From: Gnetum montanum
Taxonomy: Eukaryota; Streptophyta; Gnetopsida; Gnetales; Gnetaceae
DNA length: 45,684 bases
Direction: 5' to 3'
Assembly (NCBI GenBank): GCA_015680685.1
Contig: MNCI01004579.1
Span: 39,635-85,318 of the forward strand
Part shown: positions 11,474 through 21,752 of the stretch, piece after piece
How the letters are laid out: every line of letters starts with the position of its first letter
Numbering within the stretch: the first letter of the stretch is position 1
The notes under the pieces: generated by a model
The model's database searches: none
Told to the model about the DNA's origin: nothing
The model's input: the letters and a program-made list of their open reading frames with translations, nothing else
Position numbers and translations under genes: made by a program

Positions 11474-12199
11474 CTGCTCATATGAGGAGAACATACATTA
11501 GACATTGGACAGTAACAACTTAAGGATACAAAAAACTTAAGATATATGTACCTATTCCAGGGTGAGCTTGCTTGATGCGATCAACCACCTCATCAACGAC
11601 ACCAGTTATAAAGTCCATTTTACTGGGCATTTCGATCCAAGTAAATGGTTCATGTATAGGAGACAGGTTAACTCTGGTGGTCGTTTCTGTGGAAGCCTTC
11701 ATCATAGGGACTTCTAAATGGATATTAGGAAGCGTCCTAGTCTTAACATTTTCGCCTGGTAGCAGTAAAAACATGAAATCAAAATTTAGAATAATGGAAA
11801 GCACAATCCAAAAAGCAAATAACATAATAAGGAGAACATACCGAAATCTCTATCCTCTTCCGAATTTGGAGGATCGCCAAGGTCTAGTCTCCCTCTGAAG
11901 AAACCATCGAACATCTCATCAACTCCATCCTGATCATCGATGTTACCCTTTTCTGTTGTATCTCCTTCCCTCTCTTCCATTCCTCTCGTCTCGTCCCTGC
12001 CCGCCTCATCCTCCTCATTTAAGTTCGTTGAGACCTCTTCCTCCTTGATGATTGGTGCTAATCTCTCTTTTCTTACTCCAGAAGTCAACTCTGATGGCAT
12101 TCATAGGTTCAACATCAGGCGTTGTATAAGCCACCGGAAATAAAGTAAAAATAACGATGGTCATAACAAATCAAAAGCAAATCAGAGAACCAAGCTTAC

Positions 12200-13246
12200 G
12201 CCGTACAGGCATCTTAAATCGTATATGTTTCACCCTTGGTTCATCTGTAGTTAGAGTAACCTCTTTAGGACGCTTACACTTCTGAACTCTAGATTTAGCT
12301 TTCCCGATCGTTTCCTGGATAACCCGATCGGCTCTCCTAGCAGTGTAGGGCACATTATCTAGTTCCAACCCTACACTATCATGCATGTGAATTGACTAAC
12401 CAGATGACCCCTCCGTCATGATAGAAACTGACTCGTCAATCCCCTCAGGAGCATCTTGAGATTCAGCCACCTCCAATAAGTGACGAATCCATGGGCAAGA
12501 TAGTTGATGGCGATCCCTTAGCACGTACTTGTTATTTGCACGAACAACCAGAAATTCAGCCAGCTAACGTAAGTAACTGGCAAAGAATGCAAAAGTGAAA
12601 TGGGATTGCGCCTCAATGTTTGAGTGTAACCTCACTATCTCCTCGTGGAAACCCGAAAGCAAAAACTGGGCCTAGTTATAATGTACCCCAGTCTCTAGAA
12701 TGGTGTACATGATACGCACAGGTTCTACCCCAAGAGTTTTCACTTGAGACAGAGACTTGGGAAACACCCGTGCCCTGAATAAGGGATATAACTCATTAAC
12801 TTCTTCCACTTTTGATTTCCCTTACATAGGAAACCCCTTAGAGCCCTTAAGGACACCCAAGAAGTTCTCCAACTCACGAACCACATGGATTTTCCTCTGC
12901 GTCCTATCCAAAATCACTTTAGTTCCAGCTGGTAGTACACCAAAGAAGTCCGAAAAGAACTCCTCCGACAGATGGAAAACCACTTTGACACCCTTGATGC
13001 GAGTGTTATAGTAGGTGACAGACTTGTCGAAAGAATCAACGATTCCAATCATCTCCGTGGCAGAAACATCAGGGCTTAGAGCAGTAAACAAATCCATGAG
13101 GCCCGCATCACTCAAACGACTGACGATATGTGGCGGTGCCTTCATACGTAACCATCGCTGTGCATCACTGACTTCCCCGAATTTCATAGAAAAAGTGCTC
13201 TCTGTCCGCCCAGTTGTGATAGTGGCTCCACCAGATAGGGCGTCCA
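12200..13246 (-). pseudogene. Exon 4 of the B antisense gene: plant-mobile-domain/plant-transposon-protein-like region
   Basis: The 1047-bp exon starts after TACAG and ends before GTAAGC. The protein begins with an AQRW motif, then GLMDLFxxLSPDVSATEM, IVDSF, a VKVVFHLSEEFFSDFFGV block, and later LYPLFRARVFP. This resembles the fold class seen in plant mobile domain and putative plant transposon proteins (short helices, then VxF...F..GLP). The end is basic (KSRVQKCKRPKE), suggesting nuclear import. Four stops interrupt it (for example after GFPM near 12822). The matching exon in element A has exactly the same length and phase. The family assignment is tentative; the exon itself is well supported. 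Confidence 0.6.
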
Positions 13247-13335
13247 CTGTACGCACAAGATAACCCCAGGGAGTCAACATAACCAATGATGTGGCAAAAC
13301 AAGCAAACTGAGGTATCGAAAATACCATTACTTAC

Positions 13336-14124
13336 CGTTACTCGATGGGTTCGGATCGCTAGGAGCCAAATCAGAATCACGTGGGAAAATTGGCCCATTA
13401 TGAGACCAATCCCCATGCAACCACCCCTAGCCTGGCATTGTGCAAGTGCCCTCGAGTACCGTTTGTGAAAATGAACGATGTCATCCTTGGTCTGGGCCAA
13501 CATAGCACCACAGAGAGTGGGGCCCGCCATGAAGGCCTCCAAGGCGGTACAAGCCAAAGCGAGCCCATCATCGCCTATGCACACTCCTTCTTTATGAGCC
13601 TGTAAAGAGACGGCAATCAAAATATAAACCACTACTAAGTAGTAAGGCAAAAAGCGGCAAATTGAACAACCTTACCTTCCTACTCGGTACACCGTTCCAA
13701 GAGGGTTCTGGAATAAAGTATGCACATGAGCAGCTAGGAACAAGGTGTTATTGATGTGGTAAGACCCATGTGACAATAAGTCCCACACACGTGATAATGG
13801 ACAGCTAGATCTGGGTCCTCCAGAGGGACCATCCTCAATCGTAAGTGGTCCCTCGTCAATGTCCACCACGAAAGCCACAACGCCATTTGAAGACCCTGGT
13901 AACATGGTCTCAAGCACACTCAATGCTAATTGTTCACTTAAATGTGACCATATTACCACATTGAATTTGTCTAGGATGAAGGAAAGGAATTCACATGCCC
14001 CTTCTCTGAACCATACCCCATTGCGATCAATTGTCATACCAGGAACTGGCTCGTCAGAATTAATCGGACCAAACCACGTCAGAACTCCAACAAGCTCGAC
14101 CACCAAGAGGGAAGGTTTGGGATC
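13336..14124 (-). pseudogene. Exons 2-3 of the B antisense gene: FCP1/NIF-like pseudophosphatase domain
   Basis: Exon 2 (14124-13676) matches, in order and spacing, the landmarks of FCP1/small-CTD-phosphatase (HAD) domains. These are K-P-x-LLVVxLxGVL (motif I), VWFREGACEFL (equivalent to RPG..EFL), FNVVIWS, VLETMLPG, SRVWD, and GSYHINNTLFL (equivalent to Y-NTLLxDDSP). The catalytic Asp pair of motif I (DxD) reads E-L-V, and the late Asp pair reads A-A, so phosphatase activity is not expected even before decay. Exon 2 has no in-frame stop. Exon 3 (13599-13336) continues with GDDGLALxxxALEAFMA, like the family's C-terminal part, but its length (264 bp) breaks the phase. The identification is by eye. 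Confidence 0.6.
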
Positions 14125-14281
14125 CTTGCATGCAATCAAGAAATAGTGTGAATAAGCCACGTAATAATAAAGTTCTACACTAAGGGGCCAACACTTAGAA
14201 AAAGAAAAGAAAAAGAAATTTCTAGCATCAAACTCAGCGTGCATGCTGCACGCTACAAAACTCAGCGTGCACGTTGCATGC

Positions 14282-14402
14282 TGGAAAACACAGCGTGCAG
14301 ACCCTGCACGTTGGAAAACACAGTGTGTAGACCCCGCATGCTGGAAAACGCAGCGTGCACCCCGCATGTTGGAGAACGCAGCATGCAGACCTTGCACGTT
14401 GC
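14282..14402 (+). repeat. 30-bp tandem repeat inside intron 1 of the B antisense gene
   Basis: Four to five degenerate units of the form GGAAAACACAGCGTGCAGAC plus CCTGCACGTT are present. They carry AGCGTGCA and TGCACG words in opposite orientations, so each unit can fold back on itself. They lie between the proposed exon 1 and exon 2 of the antisense gene. The open frame that reads leftward from 14397 through these repeats is judged not to be real coding sequence. Confidence 0.75.
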
Positions 14403-14670
14403 ACGCTGGAGCGTGACCACACTAGCCATGCACGCTGAGTATAGAAACCTTACGCTATGGAAACATCTACGCTACGCAATGAGAAAGTCGATAGGAATAG
14501 TAGGCAAAAACACAAATTTCGACAAAGGATCAGAGCCTAGCTGCACGTTGACCCTGGCCATGATGGAATCCTGGGTCTAGGCAGACACTGGAGCATCGCT
14601 TCACTTTCTTCGGTGAAGGTCAAGCTAGGATCCTTCCTCCTTGGCCTTCTACTTGCTTGCCCTTGCTCAT

Positions 14671-15276
14671 CGTGGTGTTCACGCTAAACCCTGCACGCTG
14701 CGAACCCTGTACGTTGGGGTTTTGTCCCTGCATGCTGCGTCGAATCTCGCACGCTGGGGTTTGAAGCCACACGCTGGATGCCCTTTGACGACTTGTCACA
14801 CCCCGATCTATGTCACCCTGGTCGCCTCGGTATATGCTTCCCTCGGTATATATTGCCCTCAGTATACGCTACACTCGATTCACGCTGGTCTCAGGTTCAC
14901 GTTGGGATTTTGCTTCGTTCACGCTCGAACTTTACCATGGCTACCCTACGGTTCACGATAACTCCAATTTATATACTCTGCATTAAACACGCTGAGGGCA
15001 CCTTGAAATAGTTTATTTAATTAATTTGAAAATTAACCAAAATACAAAGAATGTGTAAATACATAAGAATAACGCAGAAGCAATGCTAATGAACAGAACA
15101 AAAACAAAATAATATTATACTGGGATGAACACTACCCATATGCAATATTCTCTTGCAAAGCAACTCTTGTTGCCCATACGAAACATTTTAGTGCAAACTC
15201 CTTATTTGGCAGTTTCACACTCGATAACGATTACAAATTGTACAATCAACTAGACATCATGAACGAACAATTACCA
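14671..15276 (-). promoter_or_regulatory. Probable 5' flank of the B antisense gene
   Basis: The 600 bases upstream of the proposed ATG (14670) contain many CACGCT and GCACGC words between 14690 and 14995, the same words that fill the B LTR and leader. The rest (15000-15270) is AT-rich without a recognisable gene. The promoter role is inferred only from position and word sharing; no clear TATA box was fixed. Confidence 0.3.
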
Positions 15277-15335
15277 GCCCGGTAAGGCCTTAAACTGCCG
15301 CAAACGGCCCGGTAAGGCCCTAAACTGCCATGTGT
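15277..15335 (+). repeat. Hairpin array B2 (before RT)
   Basis: Two units are seen: GCC-CGGTAA-GGC (15277-15288) and GGCC-CGGTAA-GGCC (15306-15319), followed by TTAAACTGCC and CTAAACTGCC. They are the same hairpin-plus-AAACT pattern as arrays B1 and B3, in the same orientation. Confidence 0.75.
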
Positions 15336-15442
15336 CCAGATACGACGATAAGTTACCATCGCATACCTTAGTTCAGTTTAGATGCATAAATGCATAGTTT
15401 ACTTGCATTCGAAAATAACCAACCACCTGATTGACGCTGCTC

Positions 15443-15457
15443 ACTATTTATTGGCAG
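15443..15457 (+). other. Putative splice acceptor before RT in element B
   Basis: TATTTATTGGCAG precedes GAGCAAACATCATGGACAGC, where the RT-side reading frame opens. Element A has TTTCTTGCAG at the equivalent place (acceptor end 29216). Elements of the Ogre group are known to splice out an intron between protease and RT, and these sites would be its 3' end. The donor side is not certain. Confidence 0.45.
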
Positions 15458-18400
15458 GAGCAAACATCATGGACAGCAAACAATTATTCTTACCACTGTC
15501 TATCAATGTACCGCATGGAACAATTACCCGAGAAATCAGCATGGAGGCTATTGATTTAGGCCCAACGAAAAACGACACTTTTGTGGCATCAACTCAACAA
15601 ACGCTAGATTATTTTGAAAGAATGACCAAAACTTTGGACCTAGAAGCTAATAGCATCATCGAAGACCCCTTGGTTGAAGTCCCCATCACCCTGCCAGATG
15701 GCGAAGTTAAAATCCTGAAACTAAGTACATTGTTAAGCTCGTGACTCGCTAATGACATAGCACAAGTGCTTAAGAACAACATAAAAGCATTCGCTTGGTC
15801 TTACACTAACATGCCTGGGTTAGACCCTTGAATAGTCCAGCACAACATTATACTCGACCCAAAATTAAGACCAGTGAAACAAAAAGCACGTAAGGTTAAA
15901 CCCGAGGTAGCATTGGCAGTCTATAATGAAATCACCAAACTTTATCAGGTTGGTTTCATTCAGGCTGTTGACTATGCTGACTGGGCATCCAACATGGTCA
16001 TTGTCCCAAAGAAGAACGGAAGCATTCGCCTATGCATCGACTTCCGGGACCTGAACGTTGCAACAATAAAAGATGATTTCCCCCTACCTAGCATTGATCA
16101 ACTAGTTGATTTGACCGTTGGGCATGCATTGTTATCTTTTATGGATGGCTTTTTAGGATATAACCAAATTCAGATTAACCCTGAGCATCAACTTAGGACG
16201 ACCTTTATGACACCATGGGGTACTTTTTGCTACACGATGATGCCATTCGGTCTCAAGAATGCTGGCGCTACATATCAAAGAGTGATGACGTTTATCTTTA
16301 GTGATTATATTTTCAACCTGGTCAATGACTATGTGGATGATATCGTTGTTAAATCAAAGACATCAGAACAACATGTACAAGATCTTGACTTAGTACTAAA
16401 ACGTTATTTAAAATATGAGCTGAGAGTTAACCCAAAGAAATGTGTCTTTGGAGTCAAAATAGGAAAAATGCTTGGGTTCATAGCCTCGGAAGCAGGGATA
16501 TGAGTAGACCCCGATAAGGTTAAGGCCATAAGAAACTTAAAACCACCTACCAACCTTACCGAACTTTGTGGTCTACAAGGTAGATTACAGTTCATCAGGC
16601 GTTTCATAGAAAAACTCACAGATAAGTTGAAACCTATGAATCACTTGCTACACAAGAATGCCCATTTTGAATGGACTTCACAGTGCCAGGAAGCATTTGA
16701 CAACATTAAAATAGCGCTTGTTCAACTACCCACAGTTTACCCACCTCGAAATGATAAACCGTTTTACATCTATCTTGCTACTTCTGACTCATCAATCGCA
16801 TCTATGCTTTGCCAAAAATGAGATGACGGAACTGAAACCCCTGTTTAGTACTTAAGTCATGCATTAGTAACCCATGAGAAGAGGTACAATGAGGTGGAAA
16901 GGTCATGCTTAGCCCTTGTCTTTTCCTTAAAGAAATGGCGACATTACCTATTTCGTAACCAAGTCAATATAATCTACAAGGATAATGTACTCAGAGCCAT
17001 CATAGGAAACATTTACAAGTCAAGTAGAATAGCTCGTTGGAAAGCCATGATAGCTGAGTTTGACCTACACTACATAGCGCAATCATCAGTTAAAGGTCAA
17101 GCCATAACAAATCAAATGACTGCGTCACCAATGCACGATCAGGCGACGATAGAGCCAGAATTCCCTGACGAAAATGTGAGTGCAATAGAAATAGTACTCG
17201 ATGACTACGATGCTATCTTGAACTTTGATGGAGCATCCACCTCTTGAGGGGAAGTGCTGCCGCCATCATCACCTATCCCTTTGGGGAGATCCGACCCTTT
17301 GCTTACCGTTTCAACTTCCATTGTACCAACAACATAGTAGAGTACGAAGGTCTCCTTAGAGGTCTCATGGCAACACTAATTTCAGACATCACACGATTGG
17401 TAGTCAGAGGTGATTCACAATTAGTTCTAAATCAAGTCACAGACGTTTATGCGTGCAAAGCACAACACTTACAACCCTACTGTCATTTGACTAAGCACTT
17501 GCTGAAGTGATTCAAAAATGTAGATGTACAACATATTTCTAGAAAGGATAACACCATCGTAGATGCACTCGCCACATTAGCTCTAAACATGTCACCAAAG
17601 ATGTTCCACACATTGCCCAGCTCTATAATCAGTTGCACTAAACCCATAACTAATAATCTCGATGAATTACCGATTACATTCGTTAATACAATGCAAGCTG
17701 TAGAATGGTACGATAACATAAAGAAGTACCTTTTACATGGTGAACCACCTCAACATTTGACGAATGTACAAAAGGACACAGTACGAAAATGTTCTTGATA
17801 GTACGCATTGGTAGGTAACACGTTGTGTCGGCGGTCCTACGAAGGCATCCTATTAAGATGCGTTAGTAGTATGGAGGGCCAGACCATTATGGAGCAAGTA
17901 CATGAAGGACTCTGCAGAGGGCACATAGTGCCCAAAGTAATGGCAACCAAAATAAGGCGTTTAGGATACTATTGGCCACACATGGAGTACAACTGTGTCT
18001 CCAAGGTCAAAACGTGTGACACGTGTCAAAAGCATGGTAATCTCATACATGTCCCACCCAATGAATTGCATACAGCTCAAATCACATGGCCTTTCCAGAA
18101 ATGAGGGTTAGACATCATTGGACCAATAACTCGCCTATCTTCCGCAGGACATAGCTTTATCATAACCGCAACTGAATATTTCACAAAATGGGTAGAAGCT
18201 ATTCCCCTTAGAAAGACCACATCCAAACACATATGCAACTTCATTCTAGAAAACATCGTGACCTGTTTTGGCATCCCAATGATCGTCATCACTGATAACG
18301 GGCCACAATTCAGCAGTGCCGAAACTAGAACTTTGTGTGAAAGTCTAGGGATAAAACATTCATTTTCATCCCCATACTACCCTCAGAGCAATGGACAAGC

Positions 18401-18944
18401 CGAAGCTACAAATAAGATCATCATCTCAGTACTAAAGAAGATGCTTACGCAGAGCAAAAGAAAATGGCATGAACAGCTAGTATATGCACTATGGGCTTAT
18501 CGCACTACGCATCGTACTTCCACAGGTAAAACGCCATATAGTCTTGTTTACGATTCAGAAGCTGTTTTACCTTTAGAGTTGCAGGTACCATCCTTAATGA
18601 TTATGCTCTTCGGATTCCTCGACGAAGATCAAAATCATGACTTGCGCATTATTGACTTGGACTCGGTGAAGGAGGAATGCACACGTGCATTTGATTAGAT
18701 CGAATGGTACCAAAAGTAGCAATGACGGCGCCATCAGTACGATATCCATAAACGCCTGGTCACAGAAGGCGACCTTGTACTCAAAGTCATTCAGGGACTC
18801 CCAGATAAATTCTCAGCCAATTGGGAAGTACCCTACTTGGTCACCAAGGCATTCGACAATGGAGCATTTAAACTAGCCGATATGAACGGAAATGAACTTG
18901 CACATCCGACAAACCACTTGTACTTGAAATCATTCTACATTTGA
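15458..18944 (+). pseudogene. pol: pol of element B: RT, RNase H, second RNase H, integrase
   Basis: The frame opens after the acceptor (first ATG 15470). RT core: about 15874-16620, with LCIDFRDLN, FMDGFLGYNQI and the catalytic YVDD at 16330-16341. RNase H: about 16740-17130. Second, archaeal-type RNase H: about 17224-17580 (FDGAS near 17224, RGDSQLV, and a later DAL). Integrase: zinc finger HEGLCRGH...CDTC (17901-18026), then the DDE core with LDIIGP near 18110, TDNGPQF near 18290 and GQAEATN near 18400, and a C-terminal domain ending KSFYI at 18941. Stops occur at about 15742, 15829, 16501, 16819 and 16846. A 1-bp deletion at about 17245 shifts the frame. The double RNase H is diagnostic of the Tat/Ogre lineage. 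Confidence 0.92.
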
Positions 18945-18965
18945 ACATGAACCCAGGTATGCGCT

Positions 18966-19235
18966 CATGCTGGAATCATGATGGTAAACTGATACCACAG
19001 CTCATCCTGGAATCATGATGGTAAACTGATACCACAGCTCGTCCTGGTGTTACAATGATAAACTGGTACCACAGTTTGTCCCTAATGACGATAAACTAGC
19101 GCCCGTCCGGTATGACTTTAAACTGTCACAGTTTTGTTCACCAGAGTTCGCTAAGACTATAAACTGGTTTGCCTCTCCAGAGTCCGCCAAGACTGTAAAC
19201 TAGCAATGTACAGTCTGCCACGACTATAAACTAGC
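18966..19235 (+). repeat. Hairpin array B3 (after integrase)
   Basis: Seven or so units are seen. Clear ones are GTC-CCTAAT-GAC, GTC-CGGTAT-GAC, AGTT-CGCTAA-GACT, AGTC-CGCCAA-GACT and AGTC-TGCCAC-GACT, each followed by NNTAAACTRG. The first two units are near-identical copies of about 34 bp containing AATCATGATGGTAAACTG and fold less well. Confidence 0.8.
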
Positions 19236-20239
19236 AGCTTCATCTCTAGCCTCCCGATCTGCAAATGCATTCAAACTTCATCAGAGCCGCTACCTTGCTC
19301 ATCATCAGTTGATCCTAACAACATTGCTGCCATTCATATTCAGTGCTTGAAACCTCTCTTGGTACCTTTGTTTCATCAGTTGCTATTCAAATCTAAGCTT
19401 ACTCACTCACTCGTGGTTTTCTTGTCTTCTTGGAGTTGTGTTTGCAGGATGACACTCATAGGCGTTCGTACGAGAATGCACTTTGTCACAGCAGTAAGGT
19501 ATCACAATGTGCTTAACACACATAACCAGGTTAATCAAGCCATTCACTAGTACATTTCCCGTTACACTTCCCATCTATTCCTCAACATACACTACTCAGT
19601 CATACCCTAGACACACCCAGTACATTCCAAAACATTGAGCACACCATTGCGCACTGCAACACACAAAACAACACTTGAGCAATGAGTACAAGATCAAAAC
19701 AAAGCTCTTACGAAAAAAAGGGCCAATAAGAAAGACAAGACCCTTGGCACTTTCCATACAAGCCTAAGGCAGGAAGGTAATTGTCTAGGAAGCAAGTACT
19801 CATGTCTCAAACACTCAAGTAACATCTCATTACGTGGCTTTGGCTCTCTGCCAATAGGTCCCCTTTAACACCAAACAAAGGCCCTGTTCCTCCAAAGAAC
19901 GTAACACATTAATCATCATGGCTTTGGTTATGCCAACAAGTCCTCTTAAACACTAAACAAGAGTCTTGTTCCACCAAAGGACGTACGCATCATGTTTTGG
20001 TCCCAACTCTGCTAGACAATGGCTATTGGCAAAGATCAACATGAACTATACACACCAGAGCATCCCCTTCACTATGCACAATTCCTTGATCAGTTCCCAA
20101 TCTCCATAATTTCCATTTCCCTTATCCAGCTACAAACTTCATTTTCCCAATCCCATGTACTATTGAACACGGTGCGATGACATCTGACCAAGTGTCAAAG
20201 GACGTTATTTCTACCAAGTCGCCTTTGTTGTTTTGTACT
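19236..20239 (+). other. 3' untranslated region of element B
   Basis: No coding region was recognised. A degenerate direct repeat of about 84 bp starts at 19834 (GTGGCTTTGG) and again at 19918 (ATGGCTTTGG). The rest is CA-rich plus-strand sequence. No envelope-like ORF with membrane segments is present. Confidence 0.5.
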
Positions 20240-20294
20240 TCTTTGTCGACGCTTCTCGGGTTGATTCCTCCAAACGTCAACAAAGAGGGGCCAA
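20240..20294 (+). promoter_or_regulatory. Polypurine tract with adjacent hairpin, element B
   Basis: AAAGAGGGG at 20282-20290 lies just before the 3' LTR and would prime plus-strand synthesis. The sequence TCTTTGTCGACG (20240-20251) is almost the reverse complement of CGTCAACAAAGA (20275-20286), with one mismatch, so the 3' arm of the hairpin overlaps the start of the tract. Element A has the same arrangement with a perfect stem. Confidence 0.7.
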
Positions 20295-21747
20295 TGAAAC
20301 ACCACAAAATTTTTGAGCTTAGTACTCCTTCGACAAGAATCAAGCTAAGTCATGATGCTCCCCACCATGACTGAAGCTTGAAGACTTCGCAGACAACTTC
20401 AAACGGAGTCGAACCAAACAAGAAATGGTTTCTTGAGACCCACAGAAAACTACGACGACATCCGGAATCAAACCTACCATTTTTAGCTCAAAATACTTGG
20501 TGTTACTGAGTATGCAGTGTGCACGCCCAACGTATACGCCCAACGTGCATGGCCAGCATGTGACTTCAAAGATTACCCAAAATAGGCACTCCAGAGTAGG
20601 ATTGTCACAAGGCATCAACTCTCAGAGACAGAGCAATTATTAGGCGTCATCATGGGCTCAAGAAAATTGGGTTTTGACCTTGAAATCATGCACTTTGGGG
20701 TTCACACATCGAGCCTGTACATCCTGCACGCCCAGCGTATATGCCCAGCGTGTACGCCTAGCATGTACACCCAGCGTGTACGCCTAGCTTGTACACCCAG
20801 CGTGCACCATCCAGCATGTAGCACATCGTACATCACTAGAAGACATTAGCAGAACCATGTCAGATCAAGTTCAAGAATATTTGCAAGTAGCACTCTCGTG
20901 ACATCCGAGCCCAAATCCGAGGGCCGAATTGGATACTCCCTGTTGTAACAGTAATTTGTAAAAATAAATTCTTTTGTTTCAGTGAAGTCTGTATGCTGAA
21001 TTCACATGCCAACATGTACACGCCGGTGTGCAGTAGCACATGTTGGCATGCAGCACGCTGCACACTTGTAAAATTTCATTCGGTTGCACCCGGTCAATGC
21101 TCCACATGTCATCCAATCTAAAATTCTAGCATTCTACAGCTAATCACCCCATCTCAGATTCGAGTTTAGTGCCCAAACTTGTATAAAAACCCCGATTTTT
21201 TACCAGATCAGGGTTCAAAAATTGGAGCAAATCTTGGCAAAAATCTGGGCAATCCATACTAAAAACATTCACGACACCCACCCTATACGCTAGACTTGGA
21301 CCTTGCACGCTAAGCATGCAACTTGTACACTGTGCCTGTAGTCTGAACCAGCACGCTACCACACCCCTGCATTCACCAGGGCTCTTCGTCCGCCTTGTGT
21401 TAGATCCACAACTGCGTTTAGACTAGTGCATTGTAATTTTTATTAGAGAATAATATTGTTGAATTTTCTGCCAAGATTTGTTTTAGTTTTCGTCCACATT
21501 TTTTTATCTCTTGTTTACATTTGCACACACTGATTTACATTTTTCATACTGTTTACGTACAACTCGGCATATCGCGCATTGGCATATGTTCGGGGAAATC
21601 CTTGTCTGATCCATGTGCGGACCACCCAAGGTACTCTACCTTCGTTAGTTCCAGTATGCCCTCAAGCAAAGGTAGGGTCTTCTACGTCTGTCTATAAATC
21701 TCTCGGCATACATTTCATTCCAACCGCCAACGATTTCGGACAGCACA
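20295..21747 (+). repeat. 3' LTR of element B
   Basis: It starts TGAAACACCACAAAATTTTT and ends CGGACAGCACA, immediately followed by the GACAC duplication. Compared with the 5' LTR it has an expanded run of CCCAGCGTGTACGCC-type units at about 20725-20810. Many other differences from the 5' LTR are C/T or G/A changes. Confidence 0.93.
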
Positions 21748-21752
21748 GACAC
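21748..21752. repeat. Target site duplication of element B, right copy (GACAC)
   Basis: GACAC follows the CA end of the 3' LTR, and the gag of element A resumes directly after it with AAGTCAGTGTCCGAGG, in frame with the part that stops at 3978. Confidence 0.95.

Larger units (their letters stand above)
10493..14670 (-). pseudogene. Antisense multi-exon gene of element B
   Basis: The gene is read right to left. It probably starts at ATG 14670 (MSKGKQ; exon 1 end unclear). Exons 2-8 are inferred from splice signals and reading phase: 14124-13676, 13599-13336, 13246-12200, 12090-11842, 11755-11552, 11473-10689, 10594-10493. Each has an AG acceptor and a GTAAG- or GTATG/GTACAT-like donor. Phases join correctly except at exon 3, whose length implies a net 1-bp loss. 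Predicted parts are an FCP1-like domain (exon 2-3), a PMD/plant-transposon-protein-like region and basic stretch (exon 4), an acidic exon (5), a helical segment (6), a coiled coil (7) and a hydrophilic tail (8). Exon 4 carries four stops, so the copy is dead. Antisense extra ORFs are known in the Tat lineage. Placement between PR and RT is unusual to my knowledge. Confidence 0.75.
3979..21747 (+). mobile_element. Element B: complete nested Tat/Ogre-lineage LTR retrotransposon
   Basis: B is 17,769 bp long, bounded by TG...CA LTRs and a 5-bp GACAC duplication, and inserted within the gag of element A. Order: 5' LTR, primer-binding site, tandem-repeat leader, gag, protease, hairpin array, a 64-base assembly gap, antisense multi-exon gene, hairpin array, RT-RH-aRH-IN, hairpin array, 3' UTR, polypurine tract, 3' LTR. 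It belongs to the same lineage as A but to a different family: LTR bodies, leader and protein sequences are strongly diverged. The two LTRs differ at roughly one base in ten in the first 190 bases, so the insertion is old. Confidence 0.92.

Noticed and set aside
13672-14397. A 241-residue minus-strand open frame extending upstream from exon 2.
   Set aside because: Its first 60 residues translate the 30-bp tandem repeat and start at GTG. The acceptor at 14124 marks the likely exon start.
18945-20294. An envelope-like gene between integrase and the 3' LTR.
   Set aside because: No open frame with signal peptide or membrane segment exists there in B, nor in A at 32696-34279.
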